DNA of 53,635 nucleotides from assembly GCA_020432165.1 (NCBI GenBank), contig JAGQGU010000011.1, positions 1-53,635 on the forward strand. The letters run 5' to 3'. Both the position numbers and the translations under genes were made by a program. Source of the DNA: Thermomicrobiales bacterium. GTDB lineage: Bacteria; Chloroflexota; Chloroflexia; Thermomicrobiales; UBA6265. Within the stretch, counting starts at the first letter, position 1; every line of letters starts with the position of its first letter. Shown here piece after piece: positions 34,740 through 42,967 of this stretch. Under the pieces are notes generated by a model that was not told the DNA's origin, did no database searches, and saw only the letters and a list, made by a program, of their open reading frames with translations.

Positions 34740-35633
34740 TTACAGCAACAGCTTGTCGAGCGCCGATACCAGAATCTCGGTGGCACCAGCGGCGCGGAGT
34801 TCTTCTATCTTCTCCCAGAATTCGTCTTCGCGGATAGCCGTGTGAATGGCAATAAAGCCGGAATCCGCCAGCGGGATCACCGTGGGTGCTTTCAGCCCGG
34901 GCAGCACCGCCCGGATTGCGGCCAGGCAATCTTCCGGTGCGTTCATCATGATGTATTTGAACTTGCTGGCGTCGTTCACCGCCCGCATTCGCATCACCAG
35001 GCGATCGATATTCTCTTTCTTGACCGGATCGGCCAATGCCGCCTTGTTCGCGATGAGCACAGCCTCACTCTCGAGAATGGTGTGGATCGAGCGCAGATCG
35101 TTGAGTTGCAGTGACGATCCGGTCGCTGTAAGTTCGACGATCGCATCCGCCACACCGAGCGCCGGTGCTACTTCCACCGAGCCGCTGATTTTGACGATCT
35201 CGGGCGAGCCACCCAGACTCTCGAAGAAGAGTCTGGCGCTCTCCGGATAGCTGGTTGCTATCCGCGCGCTCAGCAGATCCTCTGGCTTCTGATAGGGAGA
35301 GTCGTTCGGCACGGCTACGACCAGCTGACAGTAGCCGAAGCCGAGCGCGAAAAGCTCCACCACATCGGCTTGCTGTTCATGCACCAGGTTGCGGCCTACA
35401 ATTCCCAGATCAACTGATTCGAGCAGGACATAGTCCGGAATATCGTCGTCGCGGGCGTAAAGGATGCTCAGCGGAAAGTTGCGGGTTTGGCTAAAGAGCC
35501 GTTGACCGTAGCTCTCGAAGCTGAGTCCGATTTGGTGAAGTACGGATATCGTGTGATCGGTGAGCCGACCTGATCGTTGTACCGCGAGTTTGAGGCGGCC
35601 CGAACCATTAATCAGCGAACGTGCAGAAGTCAT
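34740..35633 (-). CDS. hisG: ATP phosphoribosyltransferase, long form
   Basis: HisG catalyses the first step of histidine synthesis, from ATP and PRPP. The 297-residue length and a C-terminal ACT-like regulatory domain (about 225-297: PTVIPLADSGFIAIHTAI) mark it as the homohexameric long form, which needs no HisZ and is normally inhibited by histidine. The catalytic region includes LESVDLGIVGRNLV, RIATSYPESARLFFESLG and IVELTATGSSLQLNDL (PRPP loop). The ATG is preceded by AAGGACGACGAG. It is the first gene of the his operon; a clear promoter was not found in the 79 bases behind DUF983. Confidence 0.96.
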   Translation of the reverse strand: MTSARSLINGSGRLKLAVQRSGRLTDHTISVLHQIGLSFESYGQRLFSQTRNFPLSILYARDDDIPDYVLLESVDLGIVGRNLVHEQQADVVELFALGFGYCQLVVAVPNDSPYQKPEDLLSARIATSYPESARLFFESLGGSPEIVKISGSVEVAPALGVADAIVELTATGSSLQLNDLRSIHTILESEAVLIANKAALADPVKKENIDRLVMRMRAVNDASKFKYIMMNAPEDCLAAIRAVLPGLKAPTVIPLADSGFIAIHTAIREDEFWEKIEELRAAGATEILVSALDKLLL

Positions 35634-35712
35634 CTCGTCGTCCTTGAGTTGTCAATACGAAAGGGGAAGGGTCGATTTTCCGGCGCAGCCAAAGCAAAGG
35701 CGTCAACTGCGC

Positions 35713-36159
35713 CTAGGCGTGATGATGCTCGCTGACGCGAAGGGGATCGTTATCGGGATCAAACTTTTTGGTGGAGTTGAAGATGAGATCGATACAGATC
35801 CAAAAGAGCTGGGCATAGCCATAGAGGAAGAGGGGAAAGCCCACAACCAAAACGACTGCTGCTATCTGGGTGGCCACCACGGAGAGATCGGTGCCGAAGA
35901 CGACATAGAAGACGAAGAAGACACCAAGGACTGCCGTCAGACCCAGATTCACGACATAGGAACCGAGCATGTAACCATCTTCTGGTTCGAAGCGGCTCCC
36001 GCAGCCCGGACACTGCTTTTTCAGTGTGAACCAATTTTCGAAGATGTGGTTCTCACCGCAGAATGGACAGCGCCGAAACAACGCTCGACCAAGACCAACA
36101 GCGAACCGCTGCAGACCGTTCGTCGAAGAGTTGGGTTGCCGAGGAAATGCCGATTCCAT
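35713..36159 (-). CDS. DUF983 family membrane protein
   Basis: This 148-residue protein has an N-terminal zinc-ribbon-like motif (CPFC and CPGC, about residues 32-55) and two membrane helices (about 68-88 and 94-118). These are the standard DUF983 features. The role of DUF983 is unknown; it is often encoded near respiratory or cytochrome oxidase genes. A TTG three bases before the ATG is an equally possible start. It ends 79 bases before hisG on the same strand, so it could lead the his operon. Its promoter must lie in the 121-base divergent gap to comM. Confidence 0.85.
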   Translation of the reverse strand: MESAFPRQPNSSTNGLQRFAVGLGRALFRRCPFCGENHIFENWFTLKKQCPGCGSRFEPEDGYMLGSYVVNLGLTAVLGVFFVFYVVFGTDLSVVATQIAAVVLVVGFPLFLYGYAQLFWICIDLIFNSTKKFDPDNDPLRVSEHHHA

Positions 36160-36280
36160 CAATGCTCCACGTTACTTGCAGATGCGTGGAATTCGCCACT
36201 CATCTGTTCTGTCTATCATGCTACAGTTGCTCCAGTTACGCCAGAATGAAACGCAATCAACGGTGAATAAAGGGGTCCAC

Positions 36281-37804
36281 GTGCTAACCAGGGTCAACAG
36301 TTGTGCAGTGGTCGGGTTGGATGGTGTGCTGATCGAGGTCGAAGTCGATCGGGGAGACGGCCAGCCCGGAATGATCATTGTGGGCCTGCCAGATACCGCT
36401 GTGCAGGAGAGCCGCGAACGCGTTCGCAGCGCTATCCGCAATAGCGGTGGCAAGGTTCCGCACGGGCGCATCACCATCAACCTGGCTCCGGCCGATATTC
36501 GCAAGGCAGGACCAACCTACGATCTCCCCATCGCGATCGGTATTCTCATCGCCAGTACGCAGGTTCTGGCCGATCTGGATGATGCTTTGGTCGTCGGCGA
36601 GCTATCGCTTGATGGCGAGGTGCGGCACACACCTGGCATCATCAGCATGATGACCATGGCTGCGGAGAAGGGCATCAAGCGGGCGTTTGTGCCTGCCGAG
36701 GATGTGCGTGAGGCCGCCCTGATTCGTGGTGTCGAGGTCTATCCGGTTCGTACCCTGATTGAACTGGTTCACCATCTTACTGGTGAGGAGATGATATCGC
36801 CGGTTGAGGGCGACTTCGCCGCGTTCACACTGCCGGATGATGCCACGCTGACCGACTTCTCCGATATTCGGGGGCAGGAGCATGTCAAACGTGGGATGGA
36901 AGTTGCGGCTGCGGGTGGACACAATCTGCTCATGAGTGGACCTCCCGGTTCGGGCAAGACCTTGCTGGCGCGAAGTATGCCGGGGATCCTGCCACCGATG
37001 AGTCTGGAGGAATCGCTGGAGGTCACGCGTATCTACAGCGTTCGTGGAATGCTGCCGCCAGAGACACCATTGATTCGGCAGCGACCCTTCCGCTCACCGC
37101 ATCACACCACCAGTCACGCTGGGCTGGTCGGCGGTGGCACTCACCCGAAGCCCGGCGAGATCAGCCTGGCGCATCGTGGTGTGCTTTTCCTGGACGAGCT
37201 ACCGGAGTTCAGTGTGCAGACCCTGGAGGTATTGCGACAGCCGCTTGAGGACCACAAGGTCACCCTCGCCCGTGCCTCCGGTTCGATTCAATTTCCGGCC
37301 AATCTGGCGCTGGTGGCGGCCATGAATCCATGCCCATGTGGTTTCTACGGCGATCCGGTGCGGGAATGCCGCTGTAGCCAACAGCAGATTCAACGCTATC
37401 AGAAGCGGATTAGCGGACCACTGCTTGACCGTATCGATATCCACCTCGAAGTCCCTCGTATCGAATATGAACAGTTGGCAGATCGCAGGCCAGGGGAGCG
37501 TTCGGCGGACGTCCGGCAGCGGGTTGAGGCAGCGAGAGCAATCCAGGAGAAGCGCTACGCTGGCACCGGGCGGTATACCAATGCTGATATGGGACCGCGG
37601 GAGGTGCAGAAGTACGTGCAGCTTGATGAGCACGGCGAGCAGATCATTCGCATGGCGGTACGCCAGCTTAATCTCAGTGCGCGTGCCTACCATCGGGTGC
37701 TCAAGCTCTCTCGCACCATCGCCGATCTGGCCGCATCCGAGCGGGTGCTACCATCCCATGTCGCCGAGGCACTGCAATATCGTCCGAAGCAGACGGAAGG
37801 ATAA
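36281..37804 (+). CDS. comM: ComM/YifB Mg-chelatase-like AAA ATPase
   Basis: ComM is a hexameric helicase that promotes branch migration during natural transformation. The 507-residue protein has the N-terminal Lon-like domain (IVGLPDTAVQESRERVRSAI, ITINLAPADIRKAGP), Walker A GPPGSGKT, Walker B LFLDELPEF, and the AAA region with AMNPCPCGFYGDP and the zinc-like cluster ECRCSQQQIQRYQKRISGPLLDRID split over the loop. GTG at 36281 was chosen because AGGGG lies 5 bases upstream and the length matches the family; a GTG at 36263 is possible. The next gene starts 5 bases after the stop. Whether this organism is competent is not shown. Confidence 0.95.
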   Translation: MLTRVNSCAVVGLDGVLIEVEVDRGDGQPGMIIVGLPDTAVQESRERVRSAIRNSGGKVPHGRITINLAPADIRKAGPTYDLPIAIGILIASTQVLADLDDALVVGELSLDGEVRHTPGIISMMTMAAEKGIKRAFVPAEDVREAALIRGVEVYPVRTLIELVHHLTGEEMISPVEGDFAAFTLPDDATLTDFSDIRGQEHVKRGMEVAAAGGHNLLMSGPPGSGKTLLARSMPGILPPMSLEESLEVTRIYSVRGMLPPETPLIRQRPFRSPHHTTSHAGLVGGGTHPKPGEISLAHRGVLFLDELPEFSVQTLEVLRQPLEDHKVTLARASGSIQFPANLALVAAMNPCPCGFYGDPVRECRCSQQQIQRYQKRISGPLLDRIDIHLEVPRIEYEQLADRRPGERSADVRQRVEAARAIQEKRYAGTGRYTNADMGPREVQKYVQLDEHGEQIIRMAVRQLNLSARAYHRVLKLSRTIADLAASERVLPSHVAEALQYRPKQTEG

Positions 37805-37809
37805 AACTC

Positions 37810-38706
37810 GTGAGCGAACTCGACTTCTATCGTCAACAGTCCGTGTTTACCGATCCGGGAGAATTCGCGGCACTGTGGGACACCATCAATCCCACAATCG
37901 ATGAGATGGCTGCCGCCATCACCCCACTCTTGTTTCATTATCGTGGCGATGGCGATTACGCGGAGAATGGTATTGCTCCGGAGAGAGTGGAGGAGATCAA
38001 CCTTCGCTACGCAGCAGATATGCTCAGCTGTGTCCAAAGGATGGAACCGATTACACCCGGTGCTCCCCGCGATGCGAACAAGCGTATGGTTGGCTGTTGT
38101 CGGGATTGGGCGCTACTCTTTGTCTCGCTTGCTCGTCATCATCGCTTTGCGGCGAGGAATCGGGTTGGATTTGCCGGTTACTTCGCCGAAGGTTGGTGGA
38201 TCGACCATACGATTGCCGAGATATGGGATGACGTCGCTGGCCGATGGCGACTCGTTGATCCGGAACTGCGTGGCCCGTGGACACTGTCCGGCGGTCAGGA
38301 AGTGAATCCGGTCGATATCTCCCGTGAGATTTTCCTGCCAGGTCTGGACGCCTGGAGACGATCCCGTGCTGGCGAGTTCGATGCCGAGAAGTTTGTGGTT
38401 GCGCCTGACTTGATGGTGCCTGATCTGCGTGGTTGGCCCTATCTCCGCCACAACGTTGTGCAGGATATCGCGGCGCTGAATCGATCCGAAATGCTTCTGT
38501 GGGATGTTTGGGGAATTGATCAGATCGAAGGGCGAGAGCCAACCACGGAAGAACTGGCAGTGCTAGACGAGGCCGCGAATGCTTCCACGCAGGCTGAATG
38601 GCAAGCACTCTACGCGACAGACGGATTCCGGGTCCCTGCGACAGTGATGAGCTTTCACCCGGCGGAGCCAGGGCGAATGGATTTCGTCGAGCTGCGCACT
38701 CTCTAG
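37810..38706 (+). CDS. Transglutaminase-like superfamily protein
   Basis: This 298-residue protein has a papain-like transglutaminase core. The likely triad is Cys in MVGCCRDWALLFVSLAR, His in WWIDHTIAEIWD and Asp in WRLVDPELRGPW, about residues 95-160. The C-terminal 120 residues show no known domain. There is no signal peptide, so it is cytosolic. It starts with GTG five bases after comM and is probably co-translated with it. The reaction (protease, amidase or cross-linking) cannot be told from sequence. Confidence 0.75.
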   Translation: MSELDFYRQQSVFTDPGEFAALWDTINPTIDEMAAAITPLLFHYRGDGDYAENGIAPERVEEINLRYAADMLSCVQRMEPITPGAPRDANKRMVGCCRDWALLFVSLARHHRFAARNRVGFAGYFAEGWWIDHTIAEIWDDVAGRWRLVDPELRGPWTLSGGQEVNPVDISREIFLPGLDAWRRSRAGEFDAEKFVVAPDLMVPDLRGWPYLRHNVVQDIAALNRSEMLLWDVWGIDQIEGREPTTEELAVLDEAANASTQAEWQALYATDGFRVPATVMSFHPAEPGRMDFVELRTL

Positions 38707-38742
38707 ATCAGTCTTCATAGGCATCGAACGGGCGACCGATCG

Positions 38743-39036
38743 TCAGTATCCTTCTGGCTTGGTCGCCTTGCCGTCCAGCCACAGCCGGTCGGAGGCATCG
38801 GCATGTGATCCACCCGAACCAACATGCTTGTCGCTAATCTGGTCGCCTTTGGTGATCACATGGACCATTGCCATCGCGTGTCCACGTCCGAGACCGTAAT
38901 CTTCCTTCAGCCACTCGATGATCGGTGTCGCCTTGGTGTCTGGTCCGAATCCTTTCCCCTGCGCGAGCACCAACAATTCCCGTGGTGTGAGCCCGGTCTT
39001 CGTTTCGACTGCGTCGAGATATGCCTGGAATGACAT
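38743..39036 (-). CDS. DUF4287 domain protein
   Basis: This 97-residue protein begins MSFQAYLDAVETKTGLTP and has IIEWLKEDYGLGRGHAMAMVHVI, the hallmark of DUF4287, a small helical domain of unknown function (sometimes fused to DUF5655). The C-tail carries many charged and Gly residues. A clear AAAGGAGG lies 6 bases before the ATG. It is the last gene of a three-gene unit on this strand. Confidence 0.85.
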   Translation of the reverse strand: MSFQAYLDAVETKTGLTPRELLVLAQGKGFGPDTKATPIIEWLKEDYGLGRGHAMAMVHVITKGDQISDKHVGSGGSHADASDRLWLDGKATKPEGY

Positions 39037-39065
39037 CTATGGCCTCCTTTCCGTAGGTGTTAACG

Positions 39066-39686
39066 CTAACTTGCCCGTCGCTCGTTGATTTGGCCGCGAC
39101 GCTCCGCTGCTAACCTAACGATCAACTCGTGCGCGGCCTCGATACTTTCGCGCAACTCGGCGGCCAGAGTCTCATCCTTGATGTACGGTAGATTGGCCTG
39201 AACATTGATGACGCAGATATCGACCGTCGCCTGTGCCAGCACGACTGCGGTCTCTGCATCGCCTAGCACGGTTTTATTGCCCTCGGCGATCACCGCTTTG
39301 AGCGCATTCAGAATCTCAATGGCGGTCACCGCCAGATGGAGGGGCACACGCGCCGCTTCTTCGAGGGCATCCGCCATGGCGTGTTTGCGCGCCGCTTTCT
39401 CCTCGGATGTCTCTTTTGGCAGCTTCATCGCCGCGATATAGGTACCATAGGCCATCTCGTCCGCACGGGCGGAGGTCAGCGCGCTCGCTCTCAGTTCCTG
39501 CAGCTGTATCGCGGCTTCCCTGAGCGAGGTGGATGGATCACGAGTGAGACTTGCCAGCATTTCTGCCGCCGCCGCTGCCAATGCTCCAACCACACCGGCC
39601 GCACTGCCGCCGCCAGGTGCCGATTGTTCACCAGCAAGCGCCGCCAGATATCCCCCGATTGTTCTCTCCGCCACCGCTTCCTGCAT
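39066..39686 (-). CDS. FTCD-type cyclodeaminase/cyclohydrolase
   Basis: This 206-residue helical protein belongs to the formiminotransferase-cyclodeaminase C-terminal family, which includes methenyl-tetrahydrofolate cyclohydrolase (FchA). The diagnostic stretch is the Gly-rich APGGGSAAGVVGALAAAAAE near residue 23, followed by long helices ending in EAAHELIVRLAAERRG. The likely role is one-carbon folate metabolism in the cytosol. It starts 2 bases after the upstream zinc-ribbon gene, and its AAGGAG ribosome site lies within that gene's end. A DUF4287 gene follows. Confidence 0.88.
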   Translation of the reverse strand: MQEAVAERTIGGYLAALAGEQSAPGGGSAAGVVGALAAAAAEMLASLTRDPSTSLREAAIQLQELRASALTSARADEMAYGTYIAAMKLPKETSEEKAARKHAMADALEEAARVPLHLAVTAIEILNALKAVIAEGNKTVLGDAETAVVLAQATVDICVINVQANLPYIKDETLAAELRESIEAAHELIVRLAAERRGQINERRAS

Positions 39687-39688
39687 GG

Positions 39689-40150
39689 TTAATCTCCTTC
39701 GGTCAGTGCCGCTTCCGGGCCGGATAGTGTCTGTAGTTCGTTCAGGAACCGATTTTCATCGATCACCTTGAGCGCATAGAGCCCTTCGTCATCCTTTGGA
39801 CTCGGCGGCATACTGAATTCCACCCAGCCCTCATCGGCACCGCGACAGAGCAGATTGGTCATGGCTGTCTCAAATCTGGCGTAGCTCATCTCAGGGGCGA
39901 GCAGACGATAGTATTCTTCGCCAGCGTTGTTACGCGTCCAGATCAGTTTCACCAGCTGCCGATGCTTGCTTGTGAGGGGGCTCGGATTCAGTTCATTGGC
40001 CATTAAGCCGCGCAGAATTGCATTGAACTTGCCGACTGGTTTCACCGGCTCCTTACAAATAGGGCAGACACCATCCGCAGCATCTTCGTGATTGAAGCTG
40101 CGCCGACAGTGATCGCACCAGAGATAGCTGTTGTTGGAAGTAGCGGGCAT
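39689..40150 (-). CDS. Zinc-ribbon protein of unknown function
   Basis: This 153-residue protein has an N-terminal zinc ribbon (CDHC and CPIC, residues about 12-34), then a helical region with two Trp-containing stretches that may be a winged helix, with an acidic C-tail. I do not recognise a characterised family. The ATG at 40150 was chosen because CGGAG precedes it by five bases; an in-frame ATG at 40177 would add 9 residues. It is the first gene of a unit with the FTCD-like and DUF4287 genes. Confidence 0.65.
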   Translation of the reverse strand: MPATSNNSYLWCDHCRRSFNHEDAADGVCPICKEPVKPVGKFNAILRGLMANELNPSPLTSKHRQLVKLIWTRNNAGEEYYRLLAPEMSYARFETAMTNLLCRGADEGWVEFSMPPSPKDDEGLYALKVIDENRFLNELQTLSGPEAALTEGD

Positions 40151-40177
40151 GGGTGCTCCGGGGGGGATGAAACGCAA

Positions 40178-40206
40178 CAGGAGCCCAACGTGAAATCAGG
40201 CTCCTG
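40178..40206 (-). terminator. Terminator-like hairpin after the cytochrome bc operon
   Basis: An 8-bp stem (CAGGAGCC with GGCTCCTG) has a 13-base loop; on the minus strand it is followed by TTGCGTTTC. It lies about 30 bases past the last gene of the cytochrome operon and before the next unit on the same strand. Confidence 0.6.
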
Positions 40207-40235
40207 CTAGTATCGCGTATTTGTGTTGATCCAGC

Positions 40236-40442
40236 CTAACTGCGCATCGTGTTCTGTTCGCGCGGTTCCGGATTCGCCTTACCGAGGTTTACCGCCCCCG
40301 GGTGTTCCTCACTGGTCTTGTCAGCCCATTTCTGGACGACCCAGGTGAGGAAGATACCGCTGAACATCAACGCCAGCGCGAGAAAGAGTTCAACCGTCTC
40401 CGCGAGTGTACCGAACTGGGTAGCGAGATTGGTTACAAGCAT
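40236..40442 (-). CDS. Small single-span membrane protein of the bc operon
   Basis: This 68-residue protein has one hydrophobic helix (about 15-37) and a charged tail rich in Glu, Lys and Pro. A good AAGGGAG lies before the ATG, and the gene begins 15 bases after the cytochrome c-cupredoxin gene. By size and place it could be a small structural subunit of the bc complex or an assembly factor (compare PetG/PetL/PetM-type subunits); no homology is visible. Confidence 0.65.
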   Translation of the reverse strand: MLVTNLATQFGTLAETVELFLALALMFSGIFLTWVVQKWADKTSEEHPGAVNLGKANPEPREQNTMRS

Positions 40443-40457
40443 GGTTCCTGTTCTCCC

Positions 40458-41441
40458 TTACGGTGCTTCAACGGTGATAGTGCCCTGCATACCGGCTTCC
40501 TTGTGGCCAGAAACTGTGCACCAGAACTGGTATTCACCAGGAGCGGCGTCCGCTGGAATGGTGATGGTTTGGCTATCACCATTGCCCAAGAGCTCGGTCT
40601 CAATACCAAGCCCGTCAACATAGAGATCGTGATCAAGGAAGCCGTTATTTGTGAGCGTAATCGTATCGCCAGGTTTCACGGTGATGGCATTGGTATCAAA
40701 CGCGGTATCGACAGATGTAATCGCGTGATCGGTACCAGTGCCTGTGTTCTCGCCACCAGTGTTGGCTTCCGGTGTCGCCTCAGCGGTGCCTTCTTCTTCA
40801 CCTTCCGGTACTGCGGTTGGCGGTACGGTCGGGTAGGCGACAGCGTCATGCATATCACCCTCGCACATACCGGTACGATCAGCTTCTGGCGTGGCTTCGC
40901 AGACGGCGAGACCGGTGGTATGCAGTGCGGTGTTATACACATAGTTCCAGTTACCGTGCATGATCAGATAGACGAGATCGTTGATCTGCTCAACACCCAG
41001 GTCATGTCGGAATGACGGCATTTGGACGGGAACATTGCTATCCTGTTTTACCTGAGACTCAGCAGGAATTCCGTACATGATACGGAAACGAATCCAGTCC
41101 TCGGCGATTCCCTGCTTCACGGGATCATCTGACTGGAAGACGACAGCAAGGCCATCGAGCTGTTCTTCACTGTAGATAGACTGGTTCAGGATGCCGCCAA
41201 CGCGCCCCATCTTACCGGTGCCATCAGCGTTATCTTCTGCCATACCAAGTCCAGCTGGCCCATGGCACTGCAGACAGTAGGTGATGTAGAGCGAGGTTCC
41301 GCGCTCGATCGCGACATCCTCTTGCTCTGTCGTCTCACTACCGCGGCGATTCGGCTCGTTTGCCGTATAAACGGTTATGGCTGTGGAGATGGCAATAAGC
41401 CCAATCACCACCACCATTGCCAATTTGCGAACTGATCCCAC
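40458..41441 (-). CDS. Cytochrome c-cupredoxin fusion protein
   Basis: This 327-residue protein has an N-terminal membrane anchor (about 8-26) and a periplasmic cytochrome c domain with CxxCH at 56-60 and a later MPSF Met ligand candidate. A Thr/Glu/Pro-rich linker (about 200-240) follows. The C-terminal cupredoxin has type 1 copper ligands His271, Cys308, His313 and Met318 (C-x4-H-x4-M). It probably carries electrons from the bc complex onward. The start is GTG at 41441, with AAGGAG six bases before; the frame is open 21 bases further but without a ribosome site. It lies between the Rieske gene and the small membrane protein. Confidence 0.88.
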   Translation of the reverse strand: MGSVRKLAMVVVIGLIAISTAITVYTANEPNRRGSETTEQEDVAIERGTSLYITYCLQCHGPAGLGMAEDNADGTGKMGRVGGILNQSIYSEEQLDGLAVVFQSDDPVKQGIAEDWIRFRIMYGIPAESQVKQDSNVPVQMPSFRHDLGVEQINDLVYLIMHGNWNYVYNTALHTTGLAVCEATPEADRTGMCEGDMHDAVAYPTVPPTAVPEGEEEGTAEATPEANTGGENTGTGTDHAITSVDTAFDTNAITVKPGDTITLTNNGFLDHDLYVDGLGIETELLGNGDSQTITIPADAAPGEYQFWCTVSGHKEAGMQGTITVEAP

Positions 41442-41498
41442 CCTTGTTCTCCTTACAATCACGCTGCCGAGGCAGCATCTGACGTTTGAATCTCGCGA

Positions 41499-42098
41499 CT
41501 ACGGGTAGGGAGTCGCATCCGTCGGCAAGTAGTCTGTACGACCGCTGGCGGCCTCAATCATTGTCGGATTGGTGGTTACCGTGATGCTGCCATCACCGTT
41601 GACCACGATCGGCATGCGATCAAGGCGGCGGGTAGCCGGGCCACCGGTACGGGCACCGTCAATATTGAAGATCGAACCATGGCATGGGCAGTGGAAATCG
41701 TTCTCACCGGCGTTCCACGGCACCGTGCAACCCAGGTGTACGCACTTCCAGTAGAGCGCCTGAATACCATCCTCGTTGCGGACAATATAGAACTTGCCTG
41801 CCTGATTACGGAATGGCGTTGCCCCCGGTTCCGGGATATTGCCAGCGCTTACGGTGATATCGCTACCGAAATCGCCGGTTTTGTTCGGCCACATCAGCAT
41901 ACCAAAGGCGACACCGAGATTCGCCAGCACCACAGCGCTCGCACCCAGGGCGGCATTGCGTGTGAAAGAGCGTCGGTCCGAGACCTTGGCCGCGGCTGCC
42001 TCACCGTGGGTGGCCTGCAGGCGGCTGGCTACTGCCATACCCCGGGCTGCCACCCAGCCAGTACCCAAACCGGCAACTGTTCTCAACAGTGGATTCAT
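41499..42098 (-). CDS. qcrA: Rieske iron-sulfur protein
   Basis: This 199-residue protein has a membrane anchor about 50-72 with a preceding S-D-R-R-S-F stretch that fits a Tat-type signal, and a periplasmic Rieske domain. The two cluster motifs are CVHLGC and CPCHGS (2Fe-2S bound by two Cys and two His, with the disulfide pair). It is the third gene of the bc operon, where it passes electrons from quinol to cytochrome c. Confidence 0.95.
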   Translation of the reverse strand: MNPLLRTVAGLGTGWVAARGMAVASRLQATHGEAAAAKVSDRRSFTRNAALGASAVVLANLGVAFGMLMWPNKTGDFGSDITVSAGNIPEPGATPFRNQAGKFYIVRNEDGIQALYWKCVHLGCTVPWNAGENDFHCPCHGSIFNIDGARTGGPATRRLDRMPIVVNGDGSITVTTNPTMIEAASGRTDYLPTDATPYP

Positions 42099-42153
42099 AC
42101 GATCAACTTCCTTGTCATGGCAGCCCCCGTCCCCGCGGCTGCGATTCCAGCGT

Positions 42154-42936
42154 CTAGTGATGCACCAGCGGCAGGTTCCACGGCAGGATCAAATCCTGAC
42201 CCGGGCCACGGAACGATGTTCCGATAATGGCCAGAAACCAGTAGCTGACGAAGAAACCGGTATAGAGAGCGATGATGAGTTCGCGCGTTGTCGGATTGAA
42301 AATCTTCTTCACGGCGACAACCAAAGCAGCAATGAAGATACCGATAACGATGGTTGGCATCACCATACCGCTGGACCACTCTGGCAGACCCCAGTCATTG
42401 AAGAGAGTCTTCAGCCAGAAGCCGGTGCGACCACTGGCTTCATCCAGCAGGATCAGACCGGTTTCCACCACGATCGTGAAGACGGTGGTGAACCAGATGA
42501 TCTTGCGACCCTTGGTGGAGGTACCGAGGATACCTACACCCAACGGACTGCGATCGATATACGGAATCGCTGCAATCATGATCAGTGCCACACTCGGCAC
42601 GATGATACCGGCGAGCGCAGGATCCATATGGAGCAGCATTTCCTGCAGATTCAGGAAGTACCACGGCGCCTTGGCCGGATTCGGGGTCTTGTTGGGGTCG
42701 GCCATTTCCAGCAGCGGGGCATTCACCATCACGCTGAGGAAGACCATGATCGCCAGGAAGATCGTGGCGGATACCGCCTCGATAACTACCAGGCTTGGCC
42801 ACACCATCACCTCGTCATCAGCGAGATCGGTGGGGCGAGCGACCGCGCGACCGCGGACCAGCTCAAGCAGCTTTTGCTTCTTCTTTTCGTCGATTTGTGC
42901 CGGCGCGTCAGTCGGCTGATGTACCAGTTCTGCCAT
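42154..42936 (-). CDS. Cytochrome b C-terminal half (PetD-like subunit IV)
   Basis: This 260-residue protein has a cytoplasmic N-terminus and about five membrane helices. NPAKAPWYFLNLQEMLLHMDP is the quinol-site PEWY-type region of cytochrome b C-terminal subunits, here as P-W-Y-F. It is longer than plant PetD (160) because of extra helices (about 190-250). It completes the PetB-like subunit encoded directly upstream, so the cytochrome b is split as in b6f and Bacillus-type enzymes. Confidence 0.9.
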   Translation of the reverse strand: MAELVHQPTDAPAQIDEKKKQKLLELVRGRAVARPTDLADDEVMVWPSLVVIEAVSATIFLAIMVFLSVMVNAPLLEMADPNKTPNPAKAPWYFLNLQEMLLHMDPALAGIIVPSVALIMIAAIPYIDRSPLGVGILGTSTKGRKIIWFTTVFTIVVETGLILLDEASGRTGFWLKTLFNDWGLPEWSSGMVMPTIVIGIFIAALVVAVKKIFNPTTRELIIALYTGFFVSYWFLAIIGTSFRGPGQDLILPWNLPLVHH

Positions 42937-42967
42937 ATCCTTAGCCTCTCCTCAGGGTATGTGCCGA

